Source: Pseudomonadota bacterium (GTDB lineage Bacteria; Pseudomonadota; Alphaproteobacteria; Rhodobacterales; Rhodobacteraceae). From it: a stretch of DNA of 64,000 nt. A program made the position numbers and the translations under genes. The stretch covers positions 1 through 64,000 of the forward strand of contig JAJXZX010000010.1 in assembly GCA_021779835.1 (NCBI GenBank), in the 5' to 3' direction. The notes below the pieces were generated by a model that saw only the letters and a program-made list of their open reading frames with translations, searched no databases and had not been told where the DNA came from. Shown one piece after another: positions 53,906 through 63,069 of this stretch (positions are counted from its first letter, which is position 1; each line of letters starts with the position of its first letter).

Positions 53906-56371
53906 ATGACCGCCCAAACCACCGCCGCCCTCTCCACCACCCTTGATGTCGAGGGCATGACCTGCGCCTCCTGCGCCGGACGGGTCGAGCGTGCCGTCAA
54001 GGCGCTGCCCGGCGTCACCTCGGCCAGCGTAAATCTTGCGATGAACACGCTGCACGCAGATTTCGGCGCAGACGTCACCCCGCAAACCATCGCAGAGGCG
54101 GTGCGCAAGGCAGGCTACGGCATCGGCACTGAGGACACAAAGATGCTGGTCGAGGGCATGACCTGCGCGTCGTGCGTCGCGCGCATCGAACGCGCGCTGG
54201 TCGCCTATCCCGGCGTAACCGGGGCAGAGGTCAACCTTGCCACCGGCACCGCCACCGTCCACCATTTGGCCGGTGCCGTCACGCCCACGGAAATCGCCAG
54301 CGTCGTCAAGCGCGCGGGCTACGACGCCACCCCGTTTCGCCGCGAAACCTCGGCATCCACCCAGCGCCATGCCGACGAATCCGCCCGCCAAAAACGCGCC
54401 TTTCTGCTCGCAGTCGCGCTTACCCTGCCCATCTTTATCCTTGCGATGGGCGCCCATGCGGTTCCCGCCTTCCATCACCTCATCATGCGCAGCATGGGCG
54501 AGCACACCAGCTGGCTGATCCAGTTTGCACTAACCACCCTCGTCCTCGCCTTCCCCGGCCGCCAGTTCTTCAGCCACGGCGTCCCGGCCCTGCTGCGCGC
54601 CGCACCTGACATGAACTCTCTGGTCGCCCTCGGCGCCACCGCCGCCTGGGGCTTTTCCACCATCGCCACCTTCGCTCCCGGCCTGCTGCCGCAAGGCGCT
54701 GTCGAGGTTTATTTCGAGGCCGCCGCCGTCATTGTCACCCTGATCCTGCTGGGCCGAATGCTGGAAGCGCGCGCCAAAGGCCAAGCCGGGCAGGCCATCG
54801 CCCGCCTCATCGGCCTTCGCCCCACCACCGCGCATGTCACCCGCAACGGGACTGACCTTGACCTGCCGATTGAGGAGTTGCGCGGGGGCGACATCGTCCT
54901 CGTCCGCCCCGGCGAGCGTATCCCTGCGGACGGCATAGTCACCGAGGGGCATTCTTGGGTCGATTGCGCCATGCTGACCGGCGAACCTGCCCCGGTAGAG
55001 ACCCTTGCGGGAGCCGAGGCAATTGGCGGCACCGTGAACGGCACCGGCGCGCTGACCCTGCGCGTCACGCGCACCGGCGACGACGCCACCTTGGCCCGCA
55101 TCATCCGCATGGTCGCCGACGCGCAAGGCGGCAAGCTGCCCATACAGGCGCTGGTCGATCGCATCACGCTTTGGTTCGTCCCCGCCGTCATCACCGTTGC
55201 CACGCTGACCGTGATCGCATGGCTTGTCTTTGGCCCCAGCCCCGCGCTTGGGAACGCGCTGGTGGCGGGCGTGTCGGTCCTCATCATCGCCTGCCCCTGC
55301 GCGATGGGCCTCGCAACGCCGACCTCGATCATGGTCGGCACCGGGCGCGGCGCCGAACTCGGGTTGCTCTTCCGCAAGGGCGAGGCCCTGCAACGCCTTG
55401 AAAGCGCAAAGCTTATCGCCTTCGATAAAACCGGCACCCTGACCGAAGGCCACCCCCGCCTGACCGAACTTTCCGTGGCGCCCGGCACCGACCTGAACGA
55501 GGCCCTAACCCTGATCGCGGCGGTAGAGGCGAAGTCAGAACACCCCATCGCCCGCGCCATTGTGGCCGAGGCAGAGGGGCGCGGCCTGACCCTGCCGCCC
55601 GCCACCGACTTCACCGCCACCCCCGGCATGGGCGTCTCGGCCACCGTGTCGGGCCACGCCATCATGGTCGGCGCCGACCGCATGATGACCGGCGCCAGCA
55701 TCGACGTTGGCCCGCTTGCCAGCACCGGCAACCGCCTCGCCGCCGAGGGTAAAACCCCGCTTTATGCCGCCATTGACGGCCAGATCGCCGCAGTCATCGC
55801 CGTCACCGACCCGGTGAAACCGCAAGCCGCCGACACCATCGCCGCGTTGCATAACCTTGGCCTCAAGACCGCCATGATCACCGGCGATAACCGTCAAACC
55901 GCCGAGCGCATCGCCAAGACGCTTGGCATCGACACCGTGATTGCAGAGGTGCTGCCCGAAGGCAAAGTTGCCGCGATCCAAGGCCTTAAGGCCAGCCACG
56001 GCACCGTTGCCTTTGTGGGCGACGGCATCAACGACGCGCCCGCCCTTGCCGCCGCCGACGTGGGCATCGCCATCGGCACCGGCACCGACGTGGCCATCGA
56101 GACCGCCGATCTGGTGCTTATGTCAGGCGACCCCGCGGGCGTGGCACAGGCGCTGCGCCTAAGCCGCGCCACCATGCGCAACATCCACCAAAACCTCGCC
56201 TGGGCCTTCGGCTACAACGTCGCCCTGATCCCCATCGCGGCAGGCGCACTTTACCCGATCAACGGCACCATGCTTTCGCCGATGCTGGCGGCGGGCGCGA
56301 TGGCCGCCTCGTCTGTCATCGTGGTTTCCAACGCGCTCCGCCTGCGCCGGTTTGAGAAGGGTCAACGATGA
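53906..56371 (+). CDS. copA: Copper-exporting P1B-type ATPase CopA
   Basis: Inner-membrane Cu(I) efflux pump of 821 residues. It has two N-terminal heavy-metal domains (CASC in DVEGMTCASC, residues 20-23, and a second GMTCASC about 68 residues later), then eight transmembrane helices. The transport motif is IIACPCAMGLATP, the phosphorylated Asp is in FDKTGTLTEGHP, SEHPIARAIV contains the HP motif, and the hinge is VAFVGDGINDAPALAAADVGIAIGTGTDVAIETADLVLMSGD. These identify the Cu(I) class. A MerR-type promoter precedes it and cueR overlaps its stop by ATGA. Confidence 0.96.
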   Translation: MTAQTTAALSTTLDVEGMTCASCAGRVERAVKALPGVTSASVNLAMNTLHADFGADVTPQTIAEAVRKAGYGIGTEDTKMLVEGMTCASCVARIERALVAYPGVTGAEVNLATGTATVHHLAGAVTPTEIASVVKRAGYDATPFRRETSASTQRHADESARQKRAFLLAVALTLPIFILAMGAHAVPAFHHLIMRSMGEHTSWLIQFALTTLVLAFPGRQFFSHGVPALLRAAPDMNSLVALGATAAWGFSTIATFAPGLLPQGAVEVYFEAAAVIVTLILLGRMLEARAKGQAGQAIARLIGLRPTTAHVTRNGTDLDLPIEELRGGDIVLVRPGERIPADGIVTEGHSWVDCAMLTGEPAPVETLAGAEAIGGTVNGTGALTLRVTRTGDDATLARIIRMVADAQGGKLPIQALVDRITLWFVPAVITVATLTVIAWLVFGPSPALGNALVAGVSVLIIACPCAMGLATPTSIMVGTGRGAELGLLFRKGEALQRLESAKLIAFDKTGTLTEGHPRLTELSVAPGTDLNEALTLIAAVEAKSEHPIARAIVAEAEGRGLTLPPATDFTATPGMGVSATVSGHAIMVGADRMMTGASIDVGPLASTGNRLAAEGKTPLYAAIDGQIAAVIAVTDPVKPQAADTIAALHNLGLKTAMITGDNRQTAERIAKTLGIDTVIAEVLPEGKVAAIQGLKASHGTVAFVGDGINDAPALAAADVGIAIGTGTDVAIETADLVLMSGDPAGVAQALRLSRATMRNIHQNLAWAFGYNVALIPIAAGALYPINGTMLSPMLAAGAMAASSVIVVSNALRLRRFEKGQR

Positions 56372-56760
56372 ATATCGCCGAGGTCGCCACCCGCGCGGGC
56401 CTGCCGCCCAAAACCATCCGCTATTACGAGGATATCGGCCTGATCCATCCGCGCCGCCAAGCCAACGGCTACCGCGCCTTCGCCGAGGCGGACCTGCACA
56501 AGCTGGCCTTCCTAGGTCGCGCCCGTGGCCTTGGTTTTTCCATCGAGGAATGCCGCACCCTGCTTGCCCTTTACGAGGACCAAAGCCGCGCCAGCGCCGA
56601 CGTCAAGGCGCTCGCCCAACGCCACCTCACCGCAATCGACGCGAAAATCGCCGAACTGCAAGCGATGCGCGCCACCCTGTCCGACCTCGTCCACCACTGC
56701 GCGGGCGATCACCGCCCCGATTGCCCGATCCTTGCCGACCTTGCCGGCGCCGCCCCCTGA
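56368..56760 (+). CDS. cueR: MerR-family copper regulator CueR
   Basis: Regulator of 130 residues with the MerR N-terminal helix-turn-helix, MNIAEVATRAGLPPKTIRYYEDIGLIHPRRQANGYRAF, a dimerisation helix and the metal loop HHCAGDHRPDCPILADL. The two cysteines correspond to the Cu(I)-binding C112 and C120 of E. coli CueR and are separated by the same number of residues (CxGDxxxDCP). It overlaps copA by ATGA. It should activate the copA promoter whose spacer carries the dyad described upstream. hupT begins 58 bp downstream on the same strand. Confidence 0.95.
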   Translation: MNIAEVATRAGLPPKTIRYYEDIGLIHPRRQANGYRAFAEADLHKLAFLGRARGLGFSIEECRTLLALYEDQSRASADVKALAQRHLTAIDAKIAELQAMRATLSDLVHHCAGDHRPDCPILADLAGAAP

Positions 56761-56818
56761 ACCCCGCTTTCCATCGGCCCCCGCAGCGGTCTATGCTGCA
56801 CCGATAGAGGAGGCGCAT

Positions 56819-58144
56819 TTGGCACCCTTTGGTAAAGATCTGCACCCCGGCGCGGCGGAGTTTTCCGACGCAGCTTGGCTTGACGTGCTGACCGCCGTCG
56901 AAGGCACCTATAGCGATCTGGTCGATTATCAGGAGCGTCTGGAGCGTCAGAACGCCGAGTTGGAAGGTATGCGCGCCTTCCTCGGCTCCATCCTCGCCTC
57001 GGTGTCTGACATTCTCATCGTCGTTTCCCGCACTGGTATGGTCGAGGAAACCAGCGCCTCTGTCGCGACCCGCGCCGGGCGCCCGCGTGGCGCATTGGTC
57101 GGCCGCACCCTCACCGATCTTTTCGCGCCGACAGACCAAGCCGCCCTTGCCGACGCGCTGCATCGCGCCGCCACCGCGCGCGCCTCTGTCACGCTGGAGG
57201 CCGGGCTGATGACCCCCGGAGGCCCGACCCCGGTCGAACTTAACCTCTCACCCCGCTTTGATGATCGCGGGCGCGCGGCGGGCGTTGTGTTGATGGGCCG
57301 CCCGTTGGGCGAACTGCGGCAGGCCTATGCGCAACTGGCCGACAGCCATGCAGATCTGAAATCGGCGCAGGCGCAACTGGTGCGCGGCGAAAAGCTCGCC
57401 TCGCTCGGTCGCCTGCTGGCCGGTGTCGCGCATGAGCTGAACAACCCGATCAGCTTTGTCTACGCCAACACCCACGCGCTCGACCGTTACGCCACCAAGT
57501 TTGAGACCTACTTCGATCGCGTTCAAAACGGTGCCAGCCGCGAGGAACTGGTGCGCCTGCGCGAAGAGCTGAAGCTTGACCGCGAGGTGCGCAATCTGCG
57601 CGATGCGGTCGAAGGTGCGCGCGACGGCGCCGCCCGTGTGCGCGATATTGTCGAGGATCTGCGCCGTCTGTCGTCGGATGGCACGGGTGAGATGGTCAGC
57701 TTTGATCTGGTGGACTGCACCCGCGTTGCGGCCAACTGGGTCATTCGCGGCTCGAAACGTCAGGTCGCGTTGCACTTCGCCGGGGCAGATCGCCTGATGG
57801 CGCTGGGTCGCCCGGGCCATATCCAGCAGGTGGTGATGAACCTTGTGCAGAACGCTGTTGACGCGATGGAGGATCAGGCCGACGCCGCCATCACCATCAC
57901 GCATCTAGCCGAGGGTGATTTCGCCGTCCTGCAAGTGCGCGACAACGGTCCCGGCGTTCCAACCACGGTCGCGACCGAAATATTTGACCCGTTCTTCACC
58001 ACCAAACCGGTTGGGCGCGGCACCGGGCTTGGCCTTTCCATCTCTTATAAGATCGCCGAGGAACACCACGGCGCGCTGCGCCTGTGCGAGACGGCCCCCC
58101 CCGGCGCCTGCTTCCGGCTGACCTTGCCGAAAGGCACGCCATGA
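56819..58144 (+). CDS. hupT: Histidine kinase HupT (hydrogenase two-component system)
   Basis: Soluble sensor kinase of 441 residues. A PAS-like N-terminal half contains FLGSILASVSDILIVVSRTGMVEETSA and LTDLFAPTDQAALADAL. Next come the H-box KLASLGRLLAGVAHELNNPISFVYAN with the phosphorylated H205, the N-box VVMNLVQNAVDAMEDQA, G1 VRDNGPGVP and F/G2 FDPFFTTKPVGRGTGLGLSISYKIAEEH. There is no membrane helix, as in R. capsulatus HupT, which interacts with the H2 sensor HupUV and phosphorylates HupR. The start is TTG at 56819, preceded by GAGGAGG. The stop overlaps hupU by ATGA. HupR is outside the window. Confidence 0.92.
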   Translation: MAPFGKDLHPGAAEFSDAAWLDVLTAVEGTYSDLVDYQERLERQNAELEGMRAFLGSILASVSDILIVVSRTGMVEETSASVATRAGRPRGALVGRTLTDLFAPTDQAALADALHRAATARASVTLEAGLMTPGGPTPVELNLSPRFDDRGRAAGVVLMGRPLGELRQAYAQLADSHADLKSAQAQLVRGEKLASLGRLLAGVAHELNNPISFVYANTHALDRYATKFETYFDRVQNGASREELVRLREELKLDREVRNLRDAVEGARDGAARVRDIVEDLRRLSSDGTGEMVSFDLVDCTRVAANWVIRGSKRQVALHFAGADRLMALGRPGHIQQVVMNLVQNAVDAMEDQADAAITITHLAEGDFAVLQVRDNGPGVPTTVATEIFDPFFTTKPVGRGTGLGLSISYKIAEEHHGALRLCETAPPGACFRLTLPKGTP

Positions 58145-59139
58145 CCACAAACGTCCTTTGGCTGCAATCGGCGGGCTGCGGCGGCTGCACCATGTCGCTT
58201 TTGTGCGCCGAAGACCCCAATGTCTTTGACTTGCTGGAGGGCGCGGGCATCCGCATGCTCTGGCATCCCGCATTGAGCCGCGAGACCGGGGCAGAGGCGC
58301 GCGCCATCCTTGATGCCATTCTGGCGGGCACCGAACGGCTGGACGTCCTGTGTGTTGAAGGCTCGATCACCCGTGGCCCCAAAGGCACCGGGCGCTATCA
58401 CATCCTGTCAGGCACAGGCGCGCCGATGCTCGACTGGGTCCGCCGCCTTGCCCACGTCGCGCGCCACGTCGTCGCGGTCGGCTCTTGCGCGGCGTTCGGT
58501 GGCGTCACATCGGCGGGCGGCAACCCCTCGGACGCGGTCGGCCTGCAATATGAGGGCACCCATCCCGGCGGCGCACTGCCTGCCAGCTTCCGCGCCGCCT
58601 CTGGCCTGCCCGTCATCAATGTTGCAGGCTGCCCGACCCACCCCGACTGGGTGACGGAAACCCTACTGATGCTGGCCGATGACAGCCTGACCGCCGCCAG
58701 CCTTGATGGCTACAACCGCCCCCGCTTCTACGCCGATCACCTTGTCCACCATGCCTGCCCGAAAAACGAGTTTTACGAATACAAAGCCTCTGCCCGCGCC
58801 CTGTCGGAAATGGGCTGCATGATGGAAAACCTTGGCTGCGTCGGCACCCAAGCGGTCGGCGATTGCAACATCCGCCCGTGGAACGGCGACGGCTCTTGCA
58901 CGCGCGGCGGCTACCCCTGCATCAACTGCACCGCGCCGGAATTCGAAGAACCGCGCCACGCCTTCACCGAAACACCCAAGATCGCGGGCATCCCGGTCGG
59001 CCTGCCGTCTGACATGCCAAAGGCGTGGTTCATGGCGCTCGCCTCGCTGTCCAAAGCGGCGACGCCACCCCGCATTGCCTCCAACGCCACCGCAGACCGC
59101 ATCCGCGTGCCCCCCACCCTCAGGAAACCCAAAGCATGA
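58141..59139 (+). CDS. hupU: Regulatory [NiFe]-hydrogenase small subunit HupU
   Basis: Fe-S subunit of the H2-sensing hydrogenase, 332 residues. It starts directly with MTTNVLWLQSAGCGGCTMSLLCAED (C13, C16 for the proximal cluster) and has no Tat signal. Further cluster ligands lie in VAVGSCAAFGG, NVAGCPTHPDW, HLVHHACPKNEFYEYKAS, GCMMENLGCVGTQAVGDCNIRPWNGDGSCTRGGYPCINCTAPEF. The C terminus has no membrane anchor. Both features separate it from the energy-conserving HupS and identify the cytoplasmic sensor. Coupled by ATGA overlaps to hupT and hupV. Confidence 0.94.
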   Translation: MTTNVLWLQSAGCGGCTMSLLCAEDPNVFDLLEGAGIRMLWHPALSRETGAEARAILDAILAGTERLDVLCVEGSITRGPKGTGRYHILSGTGAPMLDWVRRLAHVARHVVAVGSCAAFGGVTSAGGNPSDAVGLQYEGTHPGGALPASFRAASGLPVINVAGCPTHPDWVTETLLMLADDSLTAASLDGYNRPRFYADHLVHHACPKNEFYEYKASARALSEMGCMMENLGCVGTQAVGDCNIRPWNGDGSCTRGGYPCINCTAPEFEEPRHAFTETPKIAGIPVGLPSDMPKAWFMALASLSKAATPPRIASNATADRIRVPPTLRKPKA

Positions 59140-60557
59140 GCGAACTGCTGGTCGGGCCTTTCAACCGGGTCGAGGGCGATCTGGAAATCCGTCTGCAAAC
59201 CGACGCGGGAAGGGTCAAAGCCGCCTACGTCAATTCGCCCCTTTTTCGCGGGTTTGAGATGATGCTCTTGGGCAAAGATCCCCGCGACGCGCTGACGCTG
59301 ACGCCGCGCATCTGCGGCATCTGCTCGATCAGCCAATCCGCCGCCGCCGCGCGCGCCTTGGCCGCCGCACAAGGCATCACCCCCACGCCAGAGGGCGCGC
59401 GCACCGCCGCGATCATTCATGCGGTCGAAAACCTGTCTGACCACCTGACGCACTTCAACCTGTTCTTCATGTGCGACTTCACCCGCCCGGTTTATGCCAG
59501 CCACGCGTGGCACCCCCGCGCCGTGCAGCGTTTCACCGCCATGCAAGGCTCCGCCGTCCGCCAAGCGGTCGAGGCACGCGCAGCATTGATGCACATCCTT
59601 GGCCTGCTTGCCGGAAAGTGGCCGCACACGCTGGCCATCCAGCCCGGCGGCGTCACAAAATCCCCGACCCAGCGCGACAAGCTACGGATAGAGGTCTCGC
59701 TCCGCGCCTTCCGCCGCTATCTGGAAGAGGTGCTGTTCGGCGCGCCGGTCGAGGCTTTCGCCGCCCTCGCCACCCCCGCAGACCTCGCCCGCTGGACCAG
59801 TGGCGACGCGGGGCTATTCCTAGAAATCGCTGCCGACCTTGGCCTTGCCAGCATGGGCAAAGGCGCGGGCCGCTACATGTCGTTTGGCGCTTATGCCCTG
59901 CCCGATGGCCCTGCCTTTGCAGCCGGCCTATGGGACGGCACCCTGCGCCCGCTCGACACCACCGCGATCCGCGAGGATATTAGCCACGCGTGGATGTTGG
60001 GCGGTCCGGCCCATCCGTTCGCAGGCACGACCGACCCCGACGAGGACATGCGGCCCGCCGCCTATAGCTGGTGCAAAGCGCCCCGCCTTGCCGGGCAAAC
60101 CGTGGAAACCGGCGCACTGGCGCGGCAGGTGATCGACGGCCACCCCCTCGCCCGCGCGCTTGCAACCGACGGCGGCGTGCTCGCCCGCGTCACCGGGCGG
60201 CTGTTGGAAATCGCGCGCATCCAGCTTTTGCTCGAAGACCTCACCCGCGCCCTGCGGCCAGAGGAGCGTTTCATGGCGCAAGGCAAACCCGCGATTGATG
60301 GACAGGGAGAGGGGCTGGTCGAAGCCGCTCGCGGCGCGCTCGGTCACTGGATACGCATCGAAAAGGGCCGTATCGCGGGCTATCAGATCATCGCCCCCAC
60401 CACCTGGAACTTCTCGCCGCGCGACGCAAACGGCATACCCGGCCCGGTCGAGGCTGCGCTGGAGGGTGCCGAGGTGCGGGACGGCGAAACCGAACCGGTA
60501 GCCGTGCAGCATATCGTGCGCAGCTTCGATCCCTGTATGGTCTGCACGGTGCATTAG
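59136..60557 (+). CDS. hupV: Regulatory [NiFe]-hydrogenase large subunit HupV
   Basis: Large subunit of 473 residues carrying the Ni-Fe site: L1 RICGICSISQ (C60, C63) and L2 DPCMVCTVH (C467, C470). The protein ends at the histidine of L2 and has no peptide to be removed by an endoprotease, as expected for the H2-sensing class (HupV/HoxC) and unlike catalytic large subunits. It forms a pair with HupU and, by analogy with R. capsulatus, inhibits or releases HupT according to H2. hypF follows after 48 bp. Confidence 0.94.
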   Translation: MSELLVGPFNRVEGDLEIRLQTDAGRVKAAYVNSPLFRGFEMMLLGKDPRDALTLTPRICGICSISQSAAAARALAAAQGITPTPEGARTAAIIHAVENLSDHLTHFNLFFMCDFTRPVYASHAWHPRAVQRFTAMQGSAVRQAVEARAALMHILGLLAGKWPHTLAIQPGGVTKSPTQRDKLRIEVSLRAFRRYLEEVLFGAPVEAFAALATPADLARWTSGDAGLFLEIAADLGLASMGKGAGRYMSFGAYALPDGPAFAAGLWDGTLRPLDTTAIREDISHAWMLGGPAHPFAGTTDPDEDMRPAAYSWCKAPRLAGQTVETGALARQVIDGHPLARALATDGGVLARVTGRLLEIARIQLLLEDLTRALRPEERFMAQGKPAIDGQGEGLVEAARGALGHWIRIEKGRIAGYQIIAPTTWNFSPRDANGIPGPVEAALEGAEVRDGETEPVAVQHIVRSFDPCMVCTVH

Positions 60558-60605
60558 CGCGGAAATGCGGCAAAGCCTATTTTAGCAAGAATGAAAGGGC
60601 GAAAC

Positions 60606-62870
60606 GTGAGCGATGGTCGCGTGATCCGGGTGCGGGGGCAGGTGCAGGGCGTGGGCTATCGCCCCTTCGTCTGGCAACTCGCCAATCGCCTCTCGCTGCG
60701 CGGCGAAGTGCTGAACGATCCCGAGGGCGTTTTGATCCATGTCTGCGGCGATGCGCTAAATGCGTTCGAGCTTTCGCTGCGCAGCGAAGCGCCACCACTG
60801 GCGCGTGTTGACGCTGTAGAAAGCACACCGTTCCGCTTTACCGTCACCCCCACCACCTTCCGCATCGCACCTTCGCGCGGCCACGGCGCCGAAACCCGCG
60901 TCACCCCCGACGCCGCCACCTGCCCCGCCTGCCGCGCCGAGATATTCGATACGTCAGAGCGGCGCTTTGGCTATGCCTTCACCAACTGCACCCATTGTGG
61001 CCCGCGCTTTACCATCCTGCGCGCCCTACCCTACGACCGCGCGCAAACCTCGATGGCCGCCTTTGATATGTGCCCGGCCTGCCGCGCGGATTATCAAAAC
61101 CCCGCCGACCGCCGCTTTCACGCCCAGCCCATCGCCTGCCCCGATTGCGGCCCGCGGCTGTGGCTGGAGATTGACGGCCAAGAGATAACAGGCGACGCGA
61201 TTGCCCTCGCGGCGTCGCGGCTGCGGGCGGGCGAGATCGTCGCGGTAAAGGGCCTCGGCGGTTTTCACCTTGCCTGTGACGCGCGCAACCCGACCGCCCT
61301 TGCCCAGCTACGCACTCGCAAACGCCGCCCTGGGAAACCCTTTGCGCTGATGGCCACGCCCGCCATCCTGCGCGCCCATGCCATTGTCAGCGAAGCCGAA
61401 TTCGCGCGTCTCACCGACCCCGCCGCCCCCATCGTCTTGCTGCGCAGAAACGGCCCGCTGCTGCCCGAGGCGATTGCCCCCGGCCAACCGACGTTGGGGT
61501 GGATGCTGCCCTATACGCCCCTGCACCACCTGCTGCTGGAGGCCTTCGATGGTCCCTTGGTCATGACCTCCGGCAACCTGTCGGGCGAGCCTCAGGTGAT
61601 CGCCAATGATGAGGCGCGCGACAAACTCGCCCGCTTTGCCGATGCCTTCCTGATGCACGACCGTGACATCGTCCGCCGTCTGGATGACAGCGTCGAACGC
61701 ATCCTACCGTCTGGCCCGATGATCCTGCGCCGCGCGCGCGGTCGGGTCCCCGGCACCCTGCCGCTGCCCGAAGGGTTCTGCGCCGCGCCGCAAATCCTTG
61801 CATTTGGTGGCCAGATGAAGTCAGCGGTCTGCCTCATCAAGAACGGGCAGGCGCTGCTGTCCCACCACCTTGGCGACCTCGACGATGCGCTGACGTGGGA
61901 GGAGTTTCAAAATGCCGACCGTGACTATTCCGACCTCTTCGATCACCACCCCAAGGTGATCGCCTGTGACCTCCACCCTGGCTATCGCGCCAGCCGCCAT
62001 GCTGCGCAGCGAAGTGCGGCAATTTCTGCGCCTTTAATCGAGGTGCAGCATCACCACGCGCACCTTGCCGCCGCGATGGGCGACGGCGGATGGGCATTGG
62101 ATCTGGGTCCGGTCGCGGGCATTATCCTCGACGGGCTTGGCCTTGGCACGGACGGCACCATTTGGGGTGGCGAACTGCTTTTGGGTGACTATCTGCACAC
62201 CGAGCGGATCGCCCACCTTACCCCCGCCCCCCTGATCGGCGGCGATGCTGCAAGCCGCGAACCGTGGCGCAACCTGCTTGCCCGGCTTGACGCCGCAGAT
62301 CTGGAGGCCGACGCTGACCGCCTGCTTGCCGCGCACCCGGTGGCCTTGCTGCGCCAAGCCGCAAAGGCGGGTGTAAATGCACCGCTGTCCTCGTCCGCCG
62401 GTCGCCTATTCGACGCGGTTGCCGCGGCGCTTGGCCTCGCCCATGGCGCGCAAAGCTTTGAAGGTGAGGCGGCGATGGCGCTGGAGGCAGCGGCCGAGGG
62501 ACATGACGCCGCCCCCTACGCCTTCGCCCACACTGACGCCACCATCGACCCCGCACCGATGTTCCGCACCCTGCTGGCCGACCTTGCAAACGGCGCCCCC
62601 GTGGGCCTAATTGCCGCCCGCTTCCACGCGGGCCTTGCCCTCGCCTTCGCCGCCCCCGCCCGCGCACTGGTTGAAACAGGCCGCGCCAAGGCTGTAGCAC
62701 TCTCGGGTGGCTGCTTCCAAAACGCTACCCTGCTTGCCGCCTGCCTTGACGCGCTTGACGGTATCCCGGTGCTGATCCACCACAACACTCCAGCGAATGA
62801 CGGCGGCCTCGCTTTCGGTCAGGCGCTGATCGCCGCAGCCCGCAGCATAGCCACACCGGAAACGCGCTAA
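60606..62870 (+). CDS. hypF: Hydrogenase maturation carbamoyltransferase HypF
   Basis: Makes the CN ligands of the [NiFe] centre from carbamoyl phosphate together with HypE. The protein has 754 residues from the GTG at 60606 (AAAGGG upstream); an ATG at 60591 adds five. Domains in order are an acylphosphatase-like part ([19 protein letters not shown]), two zinc-finger motifs (CPAC..CTHC and CPAC..CPDC between residues 100 and 180), a YrdC-like domain with [11 protein letters not shown] and a Kae1-like domain with [15 protein letters not shown] and [11 protein letters not shown]. It lies between hupV and hupS as in R. capsulatus. Confidence 0.95.
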   Translation: MSDGRVIRVRGQVQGVGYRPFVWQLANRLSLRGEVLNDPEGVLIHVCGDALNAFELSLRSEAPPLARVDAVESTPFRFTVTPTTFRIAPSRGHGAETRVTPDAATCPACRAEIFDTSERRFGYAFTNCTHCGPRFTILRALPYDRAQTSMAAFDMCPACRADYQNPADRRFHAQPIACPDCGPRLWLEIDGQEITGDAIALAASRLRAGEIVAVKGLGGFHLACDARNPTALAQLRTRKRRPGKPFALMATPAILRAHAIVSEAEFARLTDPAAPIVLLRRNGPLLPEAIAPGQPTLGWMLPYTPLHHLLLEAFDGPLVMTSGNLSGEPQVIANDEARDKLARFADAFLMHDRDIVRRLDDSVERILPSGPMILRRARGRVPGTLPLPEGFCAAPQILAFGGQMKSAVCLIKNGQALLSHHLGDLDDALTWEEFQNADRDYSDLFDHHPKVIACDLHPGYRASRHAAQRSAAISAPLIEVQHHHAHLAAAMGDGGWALDLGPVAGIILDGLGLGTDGTIWGGELLLGDYLHTERIAHLTPAPLIGGDAASREPWRNLLARLDAADLEADADRLLAAHPVALLRQAAKAGVNAPLSSSAGRLFDAVAAALGLAHGAQSFEGEAAMALEAAAEGHDAAPYAFAHTDATIDPAPMFRTLLADLANGAPVGLIAARFHAGLALAFAAPARALVETGRAKAVALSGGCFQNATLLAACLDALDGIPVLIHHNTPANDGGLAFGQALIAAARSIATPETR

Positions 62871-63069
62871 CCGGCATCCTCTGGCTATCGGTCACCTGCT
62901 TACCGCCAGCACCCAACAAAAACCCACGCAACCGCCCGCCGTATATAGCTTTTCATGGTCGCCACCCACCACGCGCGAATGTGTCCCATCCCTGCCGCAC
63001 CCCCGTGCATACCAAAAGGGATGCGGCGCGACAGGCCCCAAGGGCCGAAGCCGAACGAGGGAGGGAAGC

